Source: an uncultured Collinsella sp.
Lineage (GTDB): Bacteria; Actinomycetota; Coriobacteriia; Coriobacteriales; Coriobacteriaceae
Reading direction: 5' to 3'
DNA: 15,694 nt
NCBI GenBank assembly: GCA_902470265.1
Contig: CABRFW010000010.1
Coordinates: 1-15,694, forward strand
The stretch's first letter is position 1. Each line of letters begins with the position of its first letter. Positions 1 through 7,606 of this stretch are shown here, one piece after another. The position numbers were made by a program, and so were the translations under genes. The notes below the pieces were generated by a model that was not told the origin of the DNA, made no database searches, and saw only the letters and a program-made list of their open reading frames with translations.

Positions 1-1438
1 AAACAGACGTTTCAAATTCAAATTACCGCATGTCTATACGATCATGTTCTTGCTGATCGTGGTTTTTGCAGTTTTAACCTGGGTCGTTCCTTCTGGCCAA
101 TACCAGCGCAAGACGATCTCGACTGCGGCAGGCGAGCGTGAGGTCGCCGTTGCCGGAACCTATGAACAGGTCGACAAGAACTACACCGATTCCGAGACCG
201 GCGAGACCACCAACTTGGGGCAGGACATCTTTGCGGTTTTGCAAGCACCCACTAAGGGCATTCAGGAGGCTGCCGATGTCGTTGCCTTTGTCTTGCTGAT
301 TGGTGGTTCGTTTGCAATCATCACGAAGACCAATGTGCTCAACGCTGGCATGAGCCGAGTAATCAAGAAGCTCAAAAACAAAGATATTCTGATTATTCCC
401 ATCACGATGACGCTGTTGTCCATTTGCGGCACCACGTTTGGCATGTCTGAGGAAGCCCTGCCGTTCTATGCCATCTTCATCCCCATCATGATGGGCATCG
501 GATATGACTCCATGACGGCATTCATCATCTGCTTCCTCGGTCCCAACTTGGGCTACTGCGCCTCGACGATTGACCCGTTCAACGTTTTGATCGCGCAGGG
601 CATCATTGGCATCGAGGGCAACCCGCAGCTGTGGTTGCGTGCCGTTGCATGGGTTATTTTCACCGCCGCCGGCATCGCATGGGCCATGCGCTATGCCATG
701 CGCGTCAAGAAGAACCCCAAGTCGTCCGTTACGTTCGAGGACGACAAACTCAAGCGCATTGAGTTCTCCGTGACCGATGCTTCCATCGAGGAAGAGTTCA
801 CCACTCGCCAGAAGCTCGTGCTGATTGATTTTGCCGGTGGTATGGCGCTTATCGTGTGGGGTCTTGTTACGCAGGGCTGGTATATGAACGAGATCTCTGC
901 CGTGTTCCTTGGCATGGGGCTGCTCGCCGGTATCCTGGGCGGTCTTGACCAGCAGACCATCGCCGATGAGTTCGTTAAGGGTCTTGCCGACTTTGCCTAC
1001 GCAGCCGTCGTTATCGGTATCGCTCGCGGCATTCTGGTCATCGCCGAGGGCGGCATGATTATCGACACCATCCTTCAGGCACTTGCCACTCTGCTTGCTG
1101 GAGCCCCTGCCGCCGTGTACACCACGTTTATGTACGTTGTCCTTGGCCTCCTGTCCTTCCTGGTTCCTTCGAGCTCCGGCCTGGCCGCGCTTACCATGCC
1201 TGTCATGGGTCCTTTGACCGAGCTTATGGGCCTCAACCCCGAAGCCGCCGTAACGGCGCTGCAGTTTGCCAACCAGACCATTAACACCATTAGCCCCGTG
1301 GCAGGTATGACGGTGGCGGGCCTTGCCGTGGCAAAGATCTCGTTTGGCCAATGGTGGAAGACCATCTGGAAGTTCTTCATCTTTATGGTCGTGTTTGGCT
1401 TGGTCATTACCGCCATCTCCGGCATGCTTCCGGCGTAA
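1..1438 (+). CDS. YfcC-family membrane transporter (5' partial)
   Basis: Secondary carrier of the YfcC/DcuC-like group (Pfam DcuC family), which includes C4-dicarboxylate and basic amino acid carriers and antiporters. The reading frame is open to the window edge: codons from position 2 read NRRFKFKLPHVYTIM, the usual pre-helix leader of YfcC proteins. The ATG at 44 is therefore internal and the real start lies upstream. Family signs are the PSGQY after helix 1, the re-entrant stretch GPNLGYCASTIDPFNVLIAQ, the SFLVPSSSGLAAL loop and the C-terminal NQTINTISPVAGMTVAG segment, among many hydrophobic helices. The stop is 10 nt before the next gene, so it should be co-transcribed with the Frl-type genes and is the obvious importer for the cluster. 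The substrate cannot be read from sequence. The amino-acid leaning of the family fits an amino-acid conjugate (inference). Confidence 0.88.
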   Translation, partial: NRRFKFKLPHVYTIMFLLIVVFAVLTWVVPSGQYQRKTISTAAGEREVAVAGTYEQVDKNYTDSETGETTNLGQDIFAVLQAPTKGIQEAADVVAFVLLIGGSFAIITKTNVLNAGMSRVIKKLKNKDILIIPITMTLLSICGTTFGMSEEALPFYAIFIPIMMGIGYDSMTAFIICFLGPNLGYCASTIDPFNVLIAQGIIGIEGNPQLWLRAVAWVIFTAAGIAWAMRYAMRVKKNPKSSVTFEDDKLKRIEFSVTDASIEEEFTTRQKLVLIDFAGGMALIVWGLVTQGWYMNEISAVFLGMGLLAGILGGLDQQTIADEFVKGLADFAYAAVVIGIARGILVIAEGGMIIDTILQALATLLAGAPAAVYTTFMYVVLGLLSFLVPSSSGLAALTMPVMGPLTELMGLNPEAAVTALQFANQTINTISPVAGMTVAGLAVAKISFGQWWKTIWKFFIFMVVFGLVITAISGMLPA

Positions 1439-1448
1439 GGAGGTCGCG

Positions 1449-3032
1449 ATGTCCGATCGTTTGACGGTGCTGACGTCCAAGAGCGTCTTCACCGGTACGG
1501 AAGACCAGCCGTTTGAAGGTTTTGTCGCGGTACGCGGCAATCGGATTGAAGCCGTCGGTAGCGCTGGCGAGGCAGACTCGTTTCTCGCCCAGGCAGATGA
1601 GGTGATCGATTGTGGCGACAGAACGGTCATGCCTGGCTTGGTCGATGTGCATACGTTCTATACGGGCTGGGCGTTGCGGAGCTTGGGAGCCGACTTATCC
1701 GAAGCCTCTGACGTCGACGAAGTGGTAGCGCTTCTGCGTTTGTGGAAGGATGCCCATCTCGATTGTGCCGCCGCCTTTGGGCACGACCTTCCCGCATCGC
1801 TCGCCGAAGGCGCCAAGAATGAAAAAACGGCGGCAGCGCTCGACGACGCCTTCGGAGACGTTCCTGTTGTTTGCTTTACTCCGGGTGCCGAGGCGTGCGT
1901 TCTCAACGCCGCCGCCAGCGAGCGCTATGGTTTTACGCCCGAGGCCTGCTACGCCGAGAAGACCTGGCGTATGATGCGGGACTTCCTGGCGCTTCCCGAG
2001 GTACGCGCCGGGTATTCTGATTACATGGCGATGCTGAACGCTCGCGGTGTCACGGCTATCAAAGAGATGGCCTTCGACGACTATTACGGATTTGCCGACG
2101 AGATGGCGCGTCGTGAGGAATCTGGCGAGCTGACGGTTCGCGTCTCCATGATGTCGCAGCCGGTGGGCGCCGGGGCGAATCTGTCCTATGCTCGTGCGGC
2201 GCGCGATCGCTTCCAGGGACCGTTTGTTCGTTTCTCGGGCTTCAACCGTATGACCGATCGTGGCGTGTGGGCAGGACTTGCCGAGATGATCGATCCTTAT
2301 GAGGAGACGGCCGATGCAGGGGCTGCCGGCAAGACGGTTGTCGAGGAGCCCGAGTGGGGTTTGATTGAGGACGAGCTGCGCGCGATTGATGCCGAGGGCT
2401 TCCGTTACTCGCTTCATTGTCAGGGTGACGGCGCCGTTCGCCACACCGTTGCGCTGTATGCTTCGCTGCCGCGAGATGAACACGGAGTCATGCTTCGACG
2501 CCATGCGATTACCGACCTCGAGAACTCTGATCCGGAAGACCTTGCCCTGTTTGGCAAGCTGGGCGGAATCTGCGAGGTCTACCCCCAGATCCTCACGCTC
2601 GATAAACGCGAGGACTGCCTGTCGATGATGCGTCGGCAGATCGGCGAGGTCCGACTGCTGCACAGCTGGAACCGTCGCGGTATGGAAGACGCGGGGTGCA
2701 CGGTGTGCTGTGGCACCGACCTCCCGCTCTTGATTCCGAGCTTGGGCGAATCAGTATTTAGCGCATGCGGCGGTTTCTTTGCCGACGGTTTGTCCGTGAA
2801 TGAGGGCAATACGCTGACGATTGCCGAGCTCCTTCGTGCGTGGACGGCAGGGGGCGCATATGACCTCATGCGCGAGGATGAGCTGGGGACGCTCGAGGCC
2901 GGTAAGCTTGCCGACATCTGTGTGCTCGATCGCGATGTGTTTGGCCTTGACTGCCATGATGCTTGTGACCTTGCTGTTGATATGACCATGTCGGACGGAC
3001 GTATCGTGTTCGACCGAAATAAGGAGGTTTAG
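1449..3032 (+). CDS. Amidohydrolase family 3 (YtcJ-like) protein with altered HxH motif
   Basis: 527 residues from the ATG at 1449. That start follows AAGGAGG (1437-1443), which overlaps the stop of the transporter gene; a longer frame from 1323 would overlap the transporter and is rejected. The layout is that of composite-domain metal-dependent hydrolases: an N-terminal beta segment (FVAVRGNRIEAVG), the strand-1 motif VMPGLVDVHTF (60-70), SLHCQGDGAV (His323), RRHAITD (His352), CCGTDLPL (Asp424) and a C-terminal GTLEAGKLADICVLD that returns to the small beta domain. Canonical members have HxH in the first motif; here it is H68-T-F70, so one metal ligand is missing, while the later His and Asp positions are kept. 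It probably hydrolyses an amide, N-acyl or peptide-linked form of the substrate if it is active. Co-transcribed with its neighbours: the next gene starts 1 nt after the stop. Confidence 0.85.
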   Translation: MSDRLTVLTSKSVFTGTEDQPFEGFVAVRGNRIEAVGSAGEADSFLAQADEVIDCGDRTVMPGLVDVHTFYTGWALRSLGADLSEASDVDEVVALLRLWKDAHLDCAAAFGHDLPASLAEGAKNEKTAAALDDAFGDVPVVCFTPGAEACVLNAAASERYGFTPEACYAEKTWRMMRDFLALPEVRAGYSDYMAMLNARGVTAIKEMAFDDYYGFADEMARREESGELTVRVSMMSQPVGAGANLSYARAARDRFQGPFVRFSGFNRMTDRGVWAGLAEMIDPYEETADAGAAGKTVVEEPEWGLIEDELRAIDAEGFRYSLHCQGDGAVRHTVALYASLPRDEHGVMLRRHAITDLENSDPEDLALFGKLGGICEVYPQILTLDKREDCLSMMRRQIGEVRLLHSWNRRGMEDAGCTVCCGTDLPLLIPSLGESVFSACGGFFADGLSVNEGNTLTIAELLRAWTAGGAYDLMREDELGTLEAGKLADICVLDRDVFGLDCHDACDLAVDMTMSDGRIVFDRNKEV

Positions 3033-3033
3033 C

Positions 3034-3885
3034 ATGCCTGAAACCAAACCGACGCTGCGTCGCGAGCAGATCGCGGGCATGAACATCCACTACATCATGT
3101 GGTCGCTCGACTATTTTTTGGATACGCAACAGCGCCTGGGCTTTGAGTCCATCGAGCTGTGGTGCGCCGAGCCCCATGTGACGCTCGATCACACTGGGTA
3201 TTTTGAGGCCGAGGTTCTGGCGAAAAAGGCCGCCGACCGTGGTCTGCGCTATCGGACGCTCTGTCCCGAGAACGTGGTCTACCCATGGCAGTATTGCGCT
3301 CGTAAGCCGCTCCATGAGCAGCGGAGCCTGGCGTACTTCAAGCATGGCATCGAGCTTGCCGAGGTGCTGGGATGCGACCGCATGTCCGTAAACTCGGGTT
3401 GGGGTGACTGGGACGAGGATCGCGAAGAGGCGTGGAAGCGCAGTCGCGAGCACCTATCCATCTTGGCGGAGTATGCCGGCGAGCACGGTCTGGTGCTAAC
3501 GATGGAGAGCCTGCGTCCCGAGGAGAGCAACCTTGTGACGACCGTCGCCGATGCTAAGCGCATGATTGATGAGGTCGCGAGTCCGTACCTGCAGCCTATG
3601 GTCGATACGACCGCAATGGGCGTTGCGGGTGAGTCGCTCGAGGACTGGTTTGCCGCATTTGGCGACGGTGCGATCCACGAGATGCACTTTATCGACGGCG
3701 ATCCCTATGGCCATCTGGTCTGGGGTGACGGCAAGCACGATATGGATGCCTTCGTCGCCACGCTCAACGCCCATGGTTTCGATGGCATGTTGGGCCAGGA
3801 AATCACGGACGGTCGCTACTTCGATGATCCGGCGGCGGCAGATGCCAAGAACATGGCCGCCTTCGAGAAGTATTTGATTGACTAG
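3034..3885 (+). CDS. Sugar phosphate isomerase/epimerase, FrlC-like (TIM barrel)
   Basis: 283 residues, preceded by AAGGAGG (3021-3027) and starting 1 nt after the upstream stop. It belongs to the AP-endonuclease-2 TIM-barrel superfamily and closely resembles E. coli FrlC, which interconverts fructoselysine and psicoselysine. Shared landmarks: GFESIELWCAEPHV near residue 36, PENVVYPWQY near 78, TMESLRPEESNLV (156-168), PMVDTTAM (188-195), HEMHFIDGDPYGH (215-227), WGDGKHDMDAF and GQEITDGRYF (255-263). The expected divalent-metal ligands are Glu158, Asp191, His218 and Glu256, all present. Its place directly before the SIS deglycase and PfkB kinase matches the Frl pathway. The likely role is C3 epimerisation of a fructose-amine so that both epimers can enter the pathway. 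An isomerase for another phosphorylated or free sugar conjugate remains possible. Confidence 0.85.
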   Translation: MPETKPTLRREQIAGMNIHYIMWSLDYFLDTQQRLGFESIELWCAEPHVTLDHTGYFEAEVLAKKAADRGLRYRTLCPENVVYPWQYCARKPLHEQRSLAYFKHGIELAEVLGCDRMSVNSGWGDWDEDREEAWKRSREHLSILAEYAGEHGLVLTMESLRPEESNLVTTVADAKRMIDEVASPYLQPMVDTTAMGVAGESLEDWFAAFGDGAIHEMHFIDGDPYGHLVWGDGKHDMDAFVATLNAHGFDGMLGQEITDGRYFDDPAAADAKNMAAFEKYLID

Positions 3886-3898
3886 ATAAGATTTTGCT

Positions 3899-3928
3899 CG
3901 GCCATGCAAGACACGTCCTGCATGGCCG
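3899..3928 (+). repeat. Perfect 10-bp inverted repeat in the gap before the SIS gene
   Basis: Arms CGGCCATGCA (3899-3908) and TGCATGGCCG (3919-3928) are perfect reverse complements around a 10-nt centre, and a short GAC/GTC can also pair inside. It fills most of the only sizeable gap (66 nt) in the first half of the cluster and ends 8 nt before the GGAAAGGA ribosome site (3937-3944) of the next gene. There is no run of T after it, so it is not an intrinsic terminator. It may be an intercistronic hairpin that sets mRNA processing or stability, or a DNA operator. Confidence 0.7.
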
Positions 3929-3951
3929 GCCAAGCTGGAAAGGAACTAAAC

Positions 3952-4920
3952 ATGAACGCACATGATCTGATTAAGGAAGCAATTGCCGAGAAGGGCAAGT
4001 TCGACAGCGTCTACTGGATCGCCTGCGGTGGCTCCATGATCGATCTGATCCCGGCCCATGAGCTCTTGCAGCGCGAGGCGACGACGTTCACCTCGTATAT
4101 CTATACGGCCCGTGAGTTCGACATCATGCGTCCCCGTCGCCTGGGCGAGAAGTCTCTGGTCATTGCCTGCAGTCACAGCGGCAATACCCCCGAGGTCGTC
4201 GAGGGCTGCGAGATTGCCCTTGCCGCGGGCGCGACGGTGATCGCGCAGACCGATAACGCCGGTTCCAAGATCGATAATGGCAAGTGGGTCACCTGGGTGT
4301 ACCCGTGGGGCGAGGGCGTTCCGCAGGCCGAAGTTCCTGCCGGTATCTCGCTGTCGCTCGCGGCCGAGCTGCTCGACCAGCAGGAGGGCTACGCCGATCT
4401 CGCCGACATGTATGCCGGTATTGCCGAAATGGATAAGATTCTGCCTCCCGCACGCGAAAAGGTAAATGCCGAGCTGGGCGATCGCTTCGCCAAGCTTTGC
4501 CAGGAGCATGAGTTCTTCTATATCCTGGGCAGCGGTCCCAACTTTAGCCAGACGTACGGCTTCGCTATCTGCTCGCTGATGGAGATGCAGTGGCAGCACT
4601 GCAGCTATATCCACTCCGCCGAGTACTTCCATGGCCCCTTTGAGGCTACCCAGGATGGCGTCTTCTACTTCTTGCAGATGGGCTCGAGTGAGTGCCGTCC
4701 TATGGACGAGCGCGCCCTGGCGTTCCTCGAGACCCATACCGACACGCTGATGGTGCTTGATGCCAAGGAGTACGGTATGGAGGCCGTGCCGGCGAGCGTT
4801 CGTGCCTATCTGGATCCGGTGCTGTTCTACGCTATGAACTGCGAGCTGCGTGCAGCGCGCGGCAAGGTGTTCGATCACGACCCCGACTTCCGCCGCTACA
4901 TGGGCGTTGTTGAGTACTAG
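3952..4920 (+). CDS. frlB: SIS-domain sugar-amine-6-phosphate deglycase (FrlB family)
   Basis: 322 residues. The ATG at 3952 is chosen because GGAAAGGA (3937-3944) sits 7 nt upstream; an in-frame ATG at 3904 lies inside the upstream hairpin and lacks a ribosome site. The protein has two SIS domains. The first carries SVYWIACGGSMIDL (19-32) and the phosphosugar-binding SHSGNTPEV (74-82). The second carries YILGSGPNFSQTYGF (190-204) and SAEYFHGPFE (222-231), which holds the conserved Glu and His of the FrlB/FraB deglycases. The C-terminus DPDFRRYMGVVEY is close to the end of E. coli FrlB. These cytosolic enzymes split a 6-phosphorylated Amadori compound into glucose 6-phosphate and the free amine. 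The substrate could be fructoselysine-, fructoasparagine- or glucoselysine-6-phosphate. Neighbouring FrlC- and FrlD-like genes favour the fructoselysine type. Confidence 0.85.
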   Translation: MNAHDLIKEAIAEKGKFDSVYWIACGGSMIDLIPAHELLQREATTFTSYIYTAREFDIMRPRRLGEKSLVIACSHSGNTPEVVEGCEIALAAGATVIAQTDNAGSKIDNGKWVTWVYPWGEGVPQAEVPAGISLSLAAELLDQQEGYADLADMYAGIAEMDKILPPAREKVNAELGDRFAKLCQEHEFFYILGSGPNFSQTYGFAICSLMEMQWQHCSYIHSAEYFHGPFEATQDGVFYFLQMGSSECRPMDERALAFLETHTDTLMVLDAKEYGMEAVPASVRAYLDPVLFYAMNCELRAARGKVFDHDPDFRRYMGVVEY

Positions 4921-4934
4921 GAAGGATGGATACC

Positions 4935-5798
4935 ATGGCTTTTAACGTGAACGCGCTCGGGTTCGGTGACAACGTCGTCGATCGCTATGAGCATATCCAT
5001 ACCATGTATCCCGGCGGCAATGCGTTGAATTTTGCCGTTTACGCCAAGAAGTGCGGCGCCGCGCGCTCCGCGTACATGGGCATCTTTGGTAACGACGCCG
5101 CTGCCGAGCATGTGATTGCAAGTCTCGAGGATGAGGGCATCGAGCTCGCTAAGTGCGAGCAGCTTATTGGCGAGAACGGCGCGGCGCGTGTGACCGTGGT
5201 CGATGGCGACCGCGTATTCCTCGGCTCCAACGAGGGCGGCATCCGTGGCGATGCGCGCTATGTGCTCGATCGCTTCGATCTGGCATACATGAAGCAGTTC
5301 GACGTAGTCCACTCGGGCAACTACTGCTTTACCGAGCGCGAGCTCCCCAAGCTGAAGGCTGCAGGCATCACCGTATCGTTTGACTTCTCGGACGATTCCA
5401 CCGATGAATACTATGAGCAGATTGCCCCGTTTGTCGACTTCGCCTTCTTTAGTGCTGCCGATGCTGCAAGTGAGGATGAGATTCGCGAGCGCCTCGCTTG
5501 GGTTAAGAATTTGGGCCCGCGCTTTGTGTCCGCAACGGCGGGCGCCGAGGGCTGCATCGCCTATGACGGCGAGCGCTACTATCGCCAGCTGGCAAAGCCC
5601 GTAACGGACATGAAGGACACCATGGGAGCCGGTGACTCGTTCCTGACCTCATTCCTGATGTGCTATCTCGATTCCGCCAAGCGCGGCGAGGACGGACCTG
5701 AGGCCATTGAGCGTGCGCTCGATTTTGCGGCAGGTTTTGCCTCGACCGTGTGCGGCATGGAGGGCTCTTGGGGCCACGGAGCTCCGATCACCGAGTAG
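4935..5798 (+). CDS. frlD: PfkB-family kinase, fructoselysine 6-kinase type (FrlD)
   Basis: 287 residues. The ATG at 4935 has AAGGA (4922-4926) 8 nt upstream; an in-frame ATG at 4926 would overlap that ribosome site and is not preferred. Ribokinase/PfkB features: the N-terminal GFGDNVVDRYEH (9-20), the sugar-binding MYPGGNALNFAVYAKKCG (24-41), DRVFLGSNEGGIRGD (92-106), FDFSDDSTDEYY (149-160) and the ATP/anion-hole motif DTMGAGDSF (228-236) with catalytic base Asp234. The GDN-VD start, the YPGGNA-N motif and the FDFSD block match E. coli FrlD rather than general fructokinases. It would phosphorylate O6 of the imported fructose-amine, making the substrate of the SIS deglycase encoded 14 nt upstream. 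It is the last gene before a terminator-like hairpin. Its C-terminus is somewhat longer than that of E. coli FrlD (about 260 residues). Confidence 0.86.
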   Translation: MAFNVNALGFGDNVVDRYEHIHTMYPGGNALNFAVYAKKCGAARSAYMGIFGNDAAAEHVIASLEDEGIELAKCEQLIGENGAARVTVVDGDRVFLGSNEGGIRGDARYVLDRFDLAYMKQFDVVHSGNYCFTERELPKLKAAGITVSFDFSDDSTDEYYEQIAPFVDFAFFSAADAASEDEIRERLAWVKNLGPRFVSATAGAEGCIAYDGERYYRQLAKPVTDMKDTMGAGDSFLTSFLMCYLDSAKRGEDGPEAIERALDFAAGFASTVCGMEGSWGHGAPITE

Positions 5799-5871
5799 CC
5801 TGAGAAAGCGCTGGGAGGCTTGGGGCTGAAGCCTTGGCTGACTGACGCTAGATTACATCGGAATTCGGATA

Positions 5872-5899
5872 GGGGCTCGCCTTGGGTGGGCCCCTTTTT
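5872..5899 (+). terminator. Intrinsic terminator or attenuator between the two halves of the cluster
   Basis: GGGGCTC (5872-5878) pairs with GGGCCCC (5888-5894) over 7 bp (one G-U) around a 9-nt loop and is followed directly by TTTTT (5895-5899). It sits in the 118-nt gap after the FrlD-type kinase, but only 17 nt before the ATG of the next gene, leaving no room for a promoter downstream of it. It must either be leaky, letting some transcripts continue, or act as an attenuator in the leader of the second half. A smaller hairpin (AGGCTT 5816-5821 with AAGCCT 5829-5834) lies upstream; I saw no clear anti-terminator. Confidence 0.7.
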
Positions 5900-5916
5900 G
5901 ATTGCTGGAGAAGACT

Positions 5917-6717
5917 ATGGATATCAAAGCATGTGCAGCTGGCTTTTGCTGTGCGGACGTGTACCAAAACATCGGCGTGTTCTATCCGACTGGCAATGGC
6001 ATCGACTGGGGTATCCACCTGGCGCGAATGGGCATATCGGTATCTGCGGTGTCGGTCGTCGGAAAGGACGAGTACGGAGACAAAATGCGCGAGGCGCTGG
6101 CTGCCGAGGGGTTCGACATCTCGCATCTTCGCGTGGAGGACGGCGATACCTCGGTGATGCTCATGGCGTTGAAGGACGGCGTCGACCGCGTGCATCTCGA
6201 AGCGATTGACGGTGTCATGGAAACGTACCGACCAAACGATGATGACCGGGCATTTATCCTGGAGCACGATGTCATCCATACCGACCTGTTTGGAAACTGC
6301 TTAGACCTGCTGCCCGAATGGCACGAGGCAGGCAAGACCGTCGTCATGGACTTTTCGGTGTTCAGTCAAGATCCCGAATACGCCTGTGAGAACCATTTTC
6401 CTTACGTTGACTATGCCTTTATGTCGTTTGAGGAGGATAGCGCGGAGCTGCGCGACTGGGTGCGCCATGTGCAGGAGCTGGGCCCGCGCGTGGCAGTCGC
6501 CACACTTGGCGAGAAGGGAAGCATCGCCTATGACGGTGAGCGCTTCTATGAATGTGGGATCGTGCCGGCCGAGAAGGTTGTCAATACCGTGGGCGCCGGC
6601 GACTCGTATATCGCCGGATTCACCAAGGGTGTACTGGATGGGCTTGACGTGCCGGCGTGCATGCATGCCGGTGCCGAGCTTTCGTCCCGAGTCATTGGGT
6701 CGTTCGAACCGTACTAG
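5917..6717 (+). CDS. Second PfkB-family kinase, divergent FrlD paralogue
   Basis: 266 residues from the ATG at 5917, preceded by GGAGAAG (5907-5913); an in-frame TTG at 5902 is upstream of that site and rejected. It shares the overall plan of the other kinase in this cluster: ACAAGFCCADVYQNIG at the N-terminus, MDFSVFSQDPEYA (144-156), YVDYAFMSFEED (163-174), ATLGEKGSIAYDGERFY (195-211) and the catalytic NTVGAGDSYIAGF (223-235) with Asp229. The sugar-contact motif differs: the GGNALN of the first kinase is TGNGID here (25-30), so the Gly-Gly and the Asn are changed. It is therefore probably a working kinase on a different or modified sugar, made by duplication and divergence, rather than a second copy with the same job. 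It is the first gene after the terminator-like hairpin and the head of the second gene block. Confidence 0.82.
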   Translation: MDIKACAAGFCCADVYQNIGVFYPTGNGIDWGIHLARMGISVSAVSVVGKDEYGDKMREALAAEGFDISHLRVEDGDTSVMLMALKDGVDRVHLEAIDGVMETYRPNDDDRAFILEHDVIHTDLFGNCLDLLPEWHEAGKTVVMDFSVFSQDPEYACENHFPYVDYAFMSFEEDSAELRDWVRHVQELGPRVAVATLGEKGSIAYDGERFYECGIVPAEKVVNTVGAGDSYIAGFTKGVLDGLDVPACMHAGAELSSRVIGSFEPY

Positions 6718-6744
6718 GAATAAAAGCCTGGAAAGGAGTGCAAG

Positions 6745-7605
6745 ATGGTAATCGATATGCTGGTCCAGCCCATGCTCTACGGCGAGATCTATACGCCAGG
6801 CGACGAGCCAGACGGCTTTGGTTTTTGGGAGCGTGAGTTTGGCATGGGGCACATGGGCCCCATGGACTGGGATGAGCTCGTGGCCGAAATGGATGTCTGC
6901 GATGTGCGGAAAAGCGTGCTCATGCCGCTCGATGTGACCACGGCGTGCGGCGGGCACTTTGGCACCAACGACCAGGTTGCCGCGCTTGTTGCCGCGCACC
7001 CCGATCGCCTATGGGGATTCGCGAGCGTGGACCCGCAAGTGAGTGGCGCCGCCGATGAGCTGGAGCGTGCCTTTACCGAGCTGGGGGCCAAGGGGCTCTG
7101 CCTGCATCCGGCAAAGCAAGGTTTTGCGCCCGATGATGCCGTGGCCGAGCCGCTCTACAAGCTCTGTGAGCGCTACAACAAGCCGGTGGTTTTCCATGCC
7201 GGTATGTCCTGGGAGCCGGGTGCGGAGCTTTCGCGAAGCCACCCGCTTGCGTTTGAGCACACCATCGCAACGCATCCGGATGTGCGCTTTAACCTGACGC
7301 ACTTTGGCTGGCCCTGGGTGCGCGAGACCGTGGCGATGCTGCTCAAGTATCCCAATTGCTATACGGATGCCTCTATTACCTATATCGATTCGCCCGAAGA
7401 AATGATGCAGCGGCTCTTCACCGTCGATATGGGACCGCTGTGGTATGAGCGTGCCCTGTCTCATCAGGTGATGTTTGCCAGCAATACGCCACGCTTCCGC
7501 GCCTTCAAGCTCAAGCGGGCGCTTGATACTGTGCCCATGCGCGATGAGGCGCGGGAGAATCTGTATTCTGGCACGGCGCTGCGTTTTCTGAAAGGTGATG
7601 AGTGA
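6745..7605 (+). CDS. Amidohydrolase-2-fold protein lacking usual metal ligands
   Basis: 286 residues with AAAGGAG (6732-6738) 6 nt before the ATG. The fold is recognisable as the Amidohydro_2 (ACMSD-like) TIM barrel from AAHPDRLWGFASVDPQ (83-98), LGAKGLCLHPAKQGFAPDD (113-131), KPVVFHAGMSW (146-156), RFNLTHFGWPW (181-191) and VMFASNTPRF (242-251). Canonical members start with IDxHxH and end the barrel with GSDxP. Here the start is IDMLVQP (Leu6 and Gln8 in place of the two His) and the late motif is ASNTP (Asn247 in place of Asp). His121, His151 and His186 remain. So it may bind metal weakly or not at all and might be a lyase, an isomerase or a binding protein rather than a hydrolase (inference). 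The next gene begins 1 nt after its stop. Confidence 0.78.
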   Translation: MVIDMLVQPMLYGEIYTPGDEPDGFGFWEREFGMGHMGPMDWDELVAEMDVCDVRKSVLMPLDVTTACGGHFGTNDQVAALVAAHPDRLWGFASVDPQVSGAADELERAFTELGAKGLCLHPAKQGFAPDDAVAEPLYKLCERYNKPVVFHAGMSWEPGAELSRSHPLAFEHTIATHPDVRFNLTHFGWPWVRETVAMLLKYPNCYTDASITYIDSPEEMMQRLFTVDMGPLWYERALSHQVMFASNTPRFRAFKLKRALDTVPMRDEARENLYSGTALRFLKGDE

Positions 7606-7606
7606 C

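Noticed and set aside
74..1630. 518-residue open frame on the minus strand
   Set aside because: It lies fully opposite the transporter and amidohydrolase start. Its composition (His-, Arg- and Gln-rich, no domain pattern) is that of a shadow frame in GC-rich DNA.
3904..3951. Alternative upstream start for the SIS deglycase
   Set aside because: The ATG lies inside the perfect hairpin and has no ribosome site. ATG 3952 has a well-spaced GGAAAGGA and the usual N-terminus.
4926..4934. Earlier ATG start for the FrlD-type kinase
   Set aside because: It overlaps the AAGGA ribosome site that properly serves ATG 4935.
5799..5916. T-box or other riboswitch before the second kinase, prompted by GGGTGGG near the hairpin
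   Set aside because: The motif lies in the loop and 3' arm of the terminator rather than upstream, the canonical T-box sequence is incomplete, and the leader is too short for the specifier stem.
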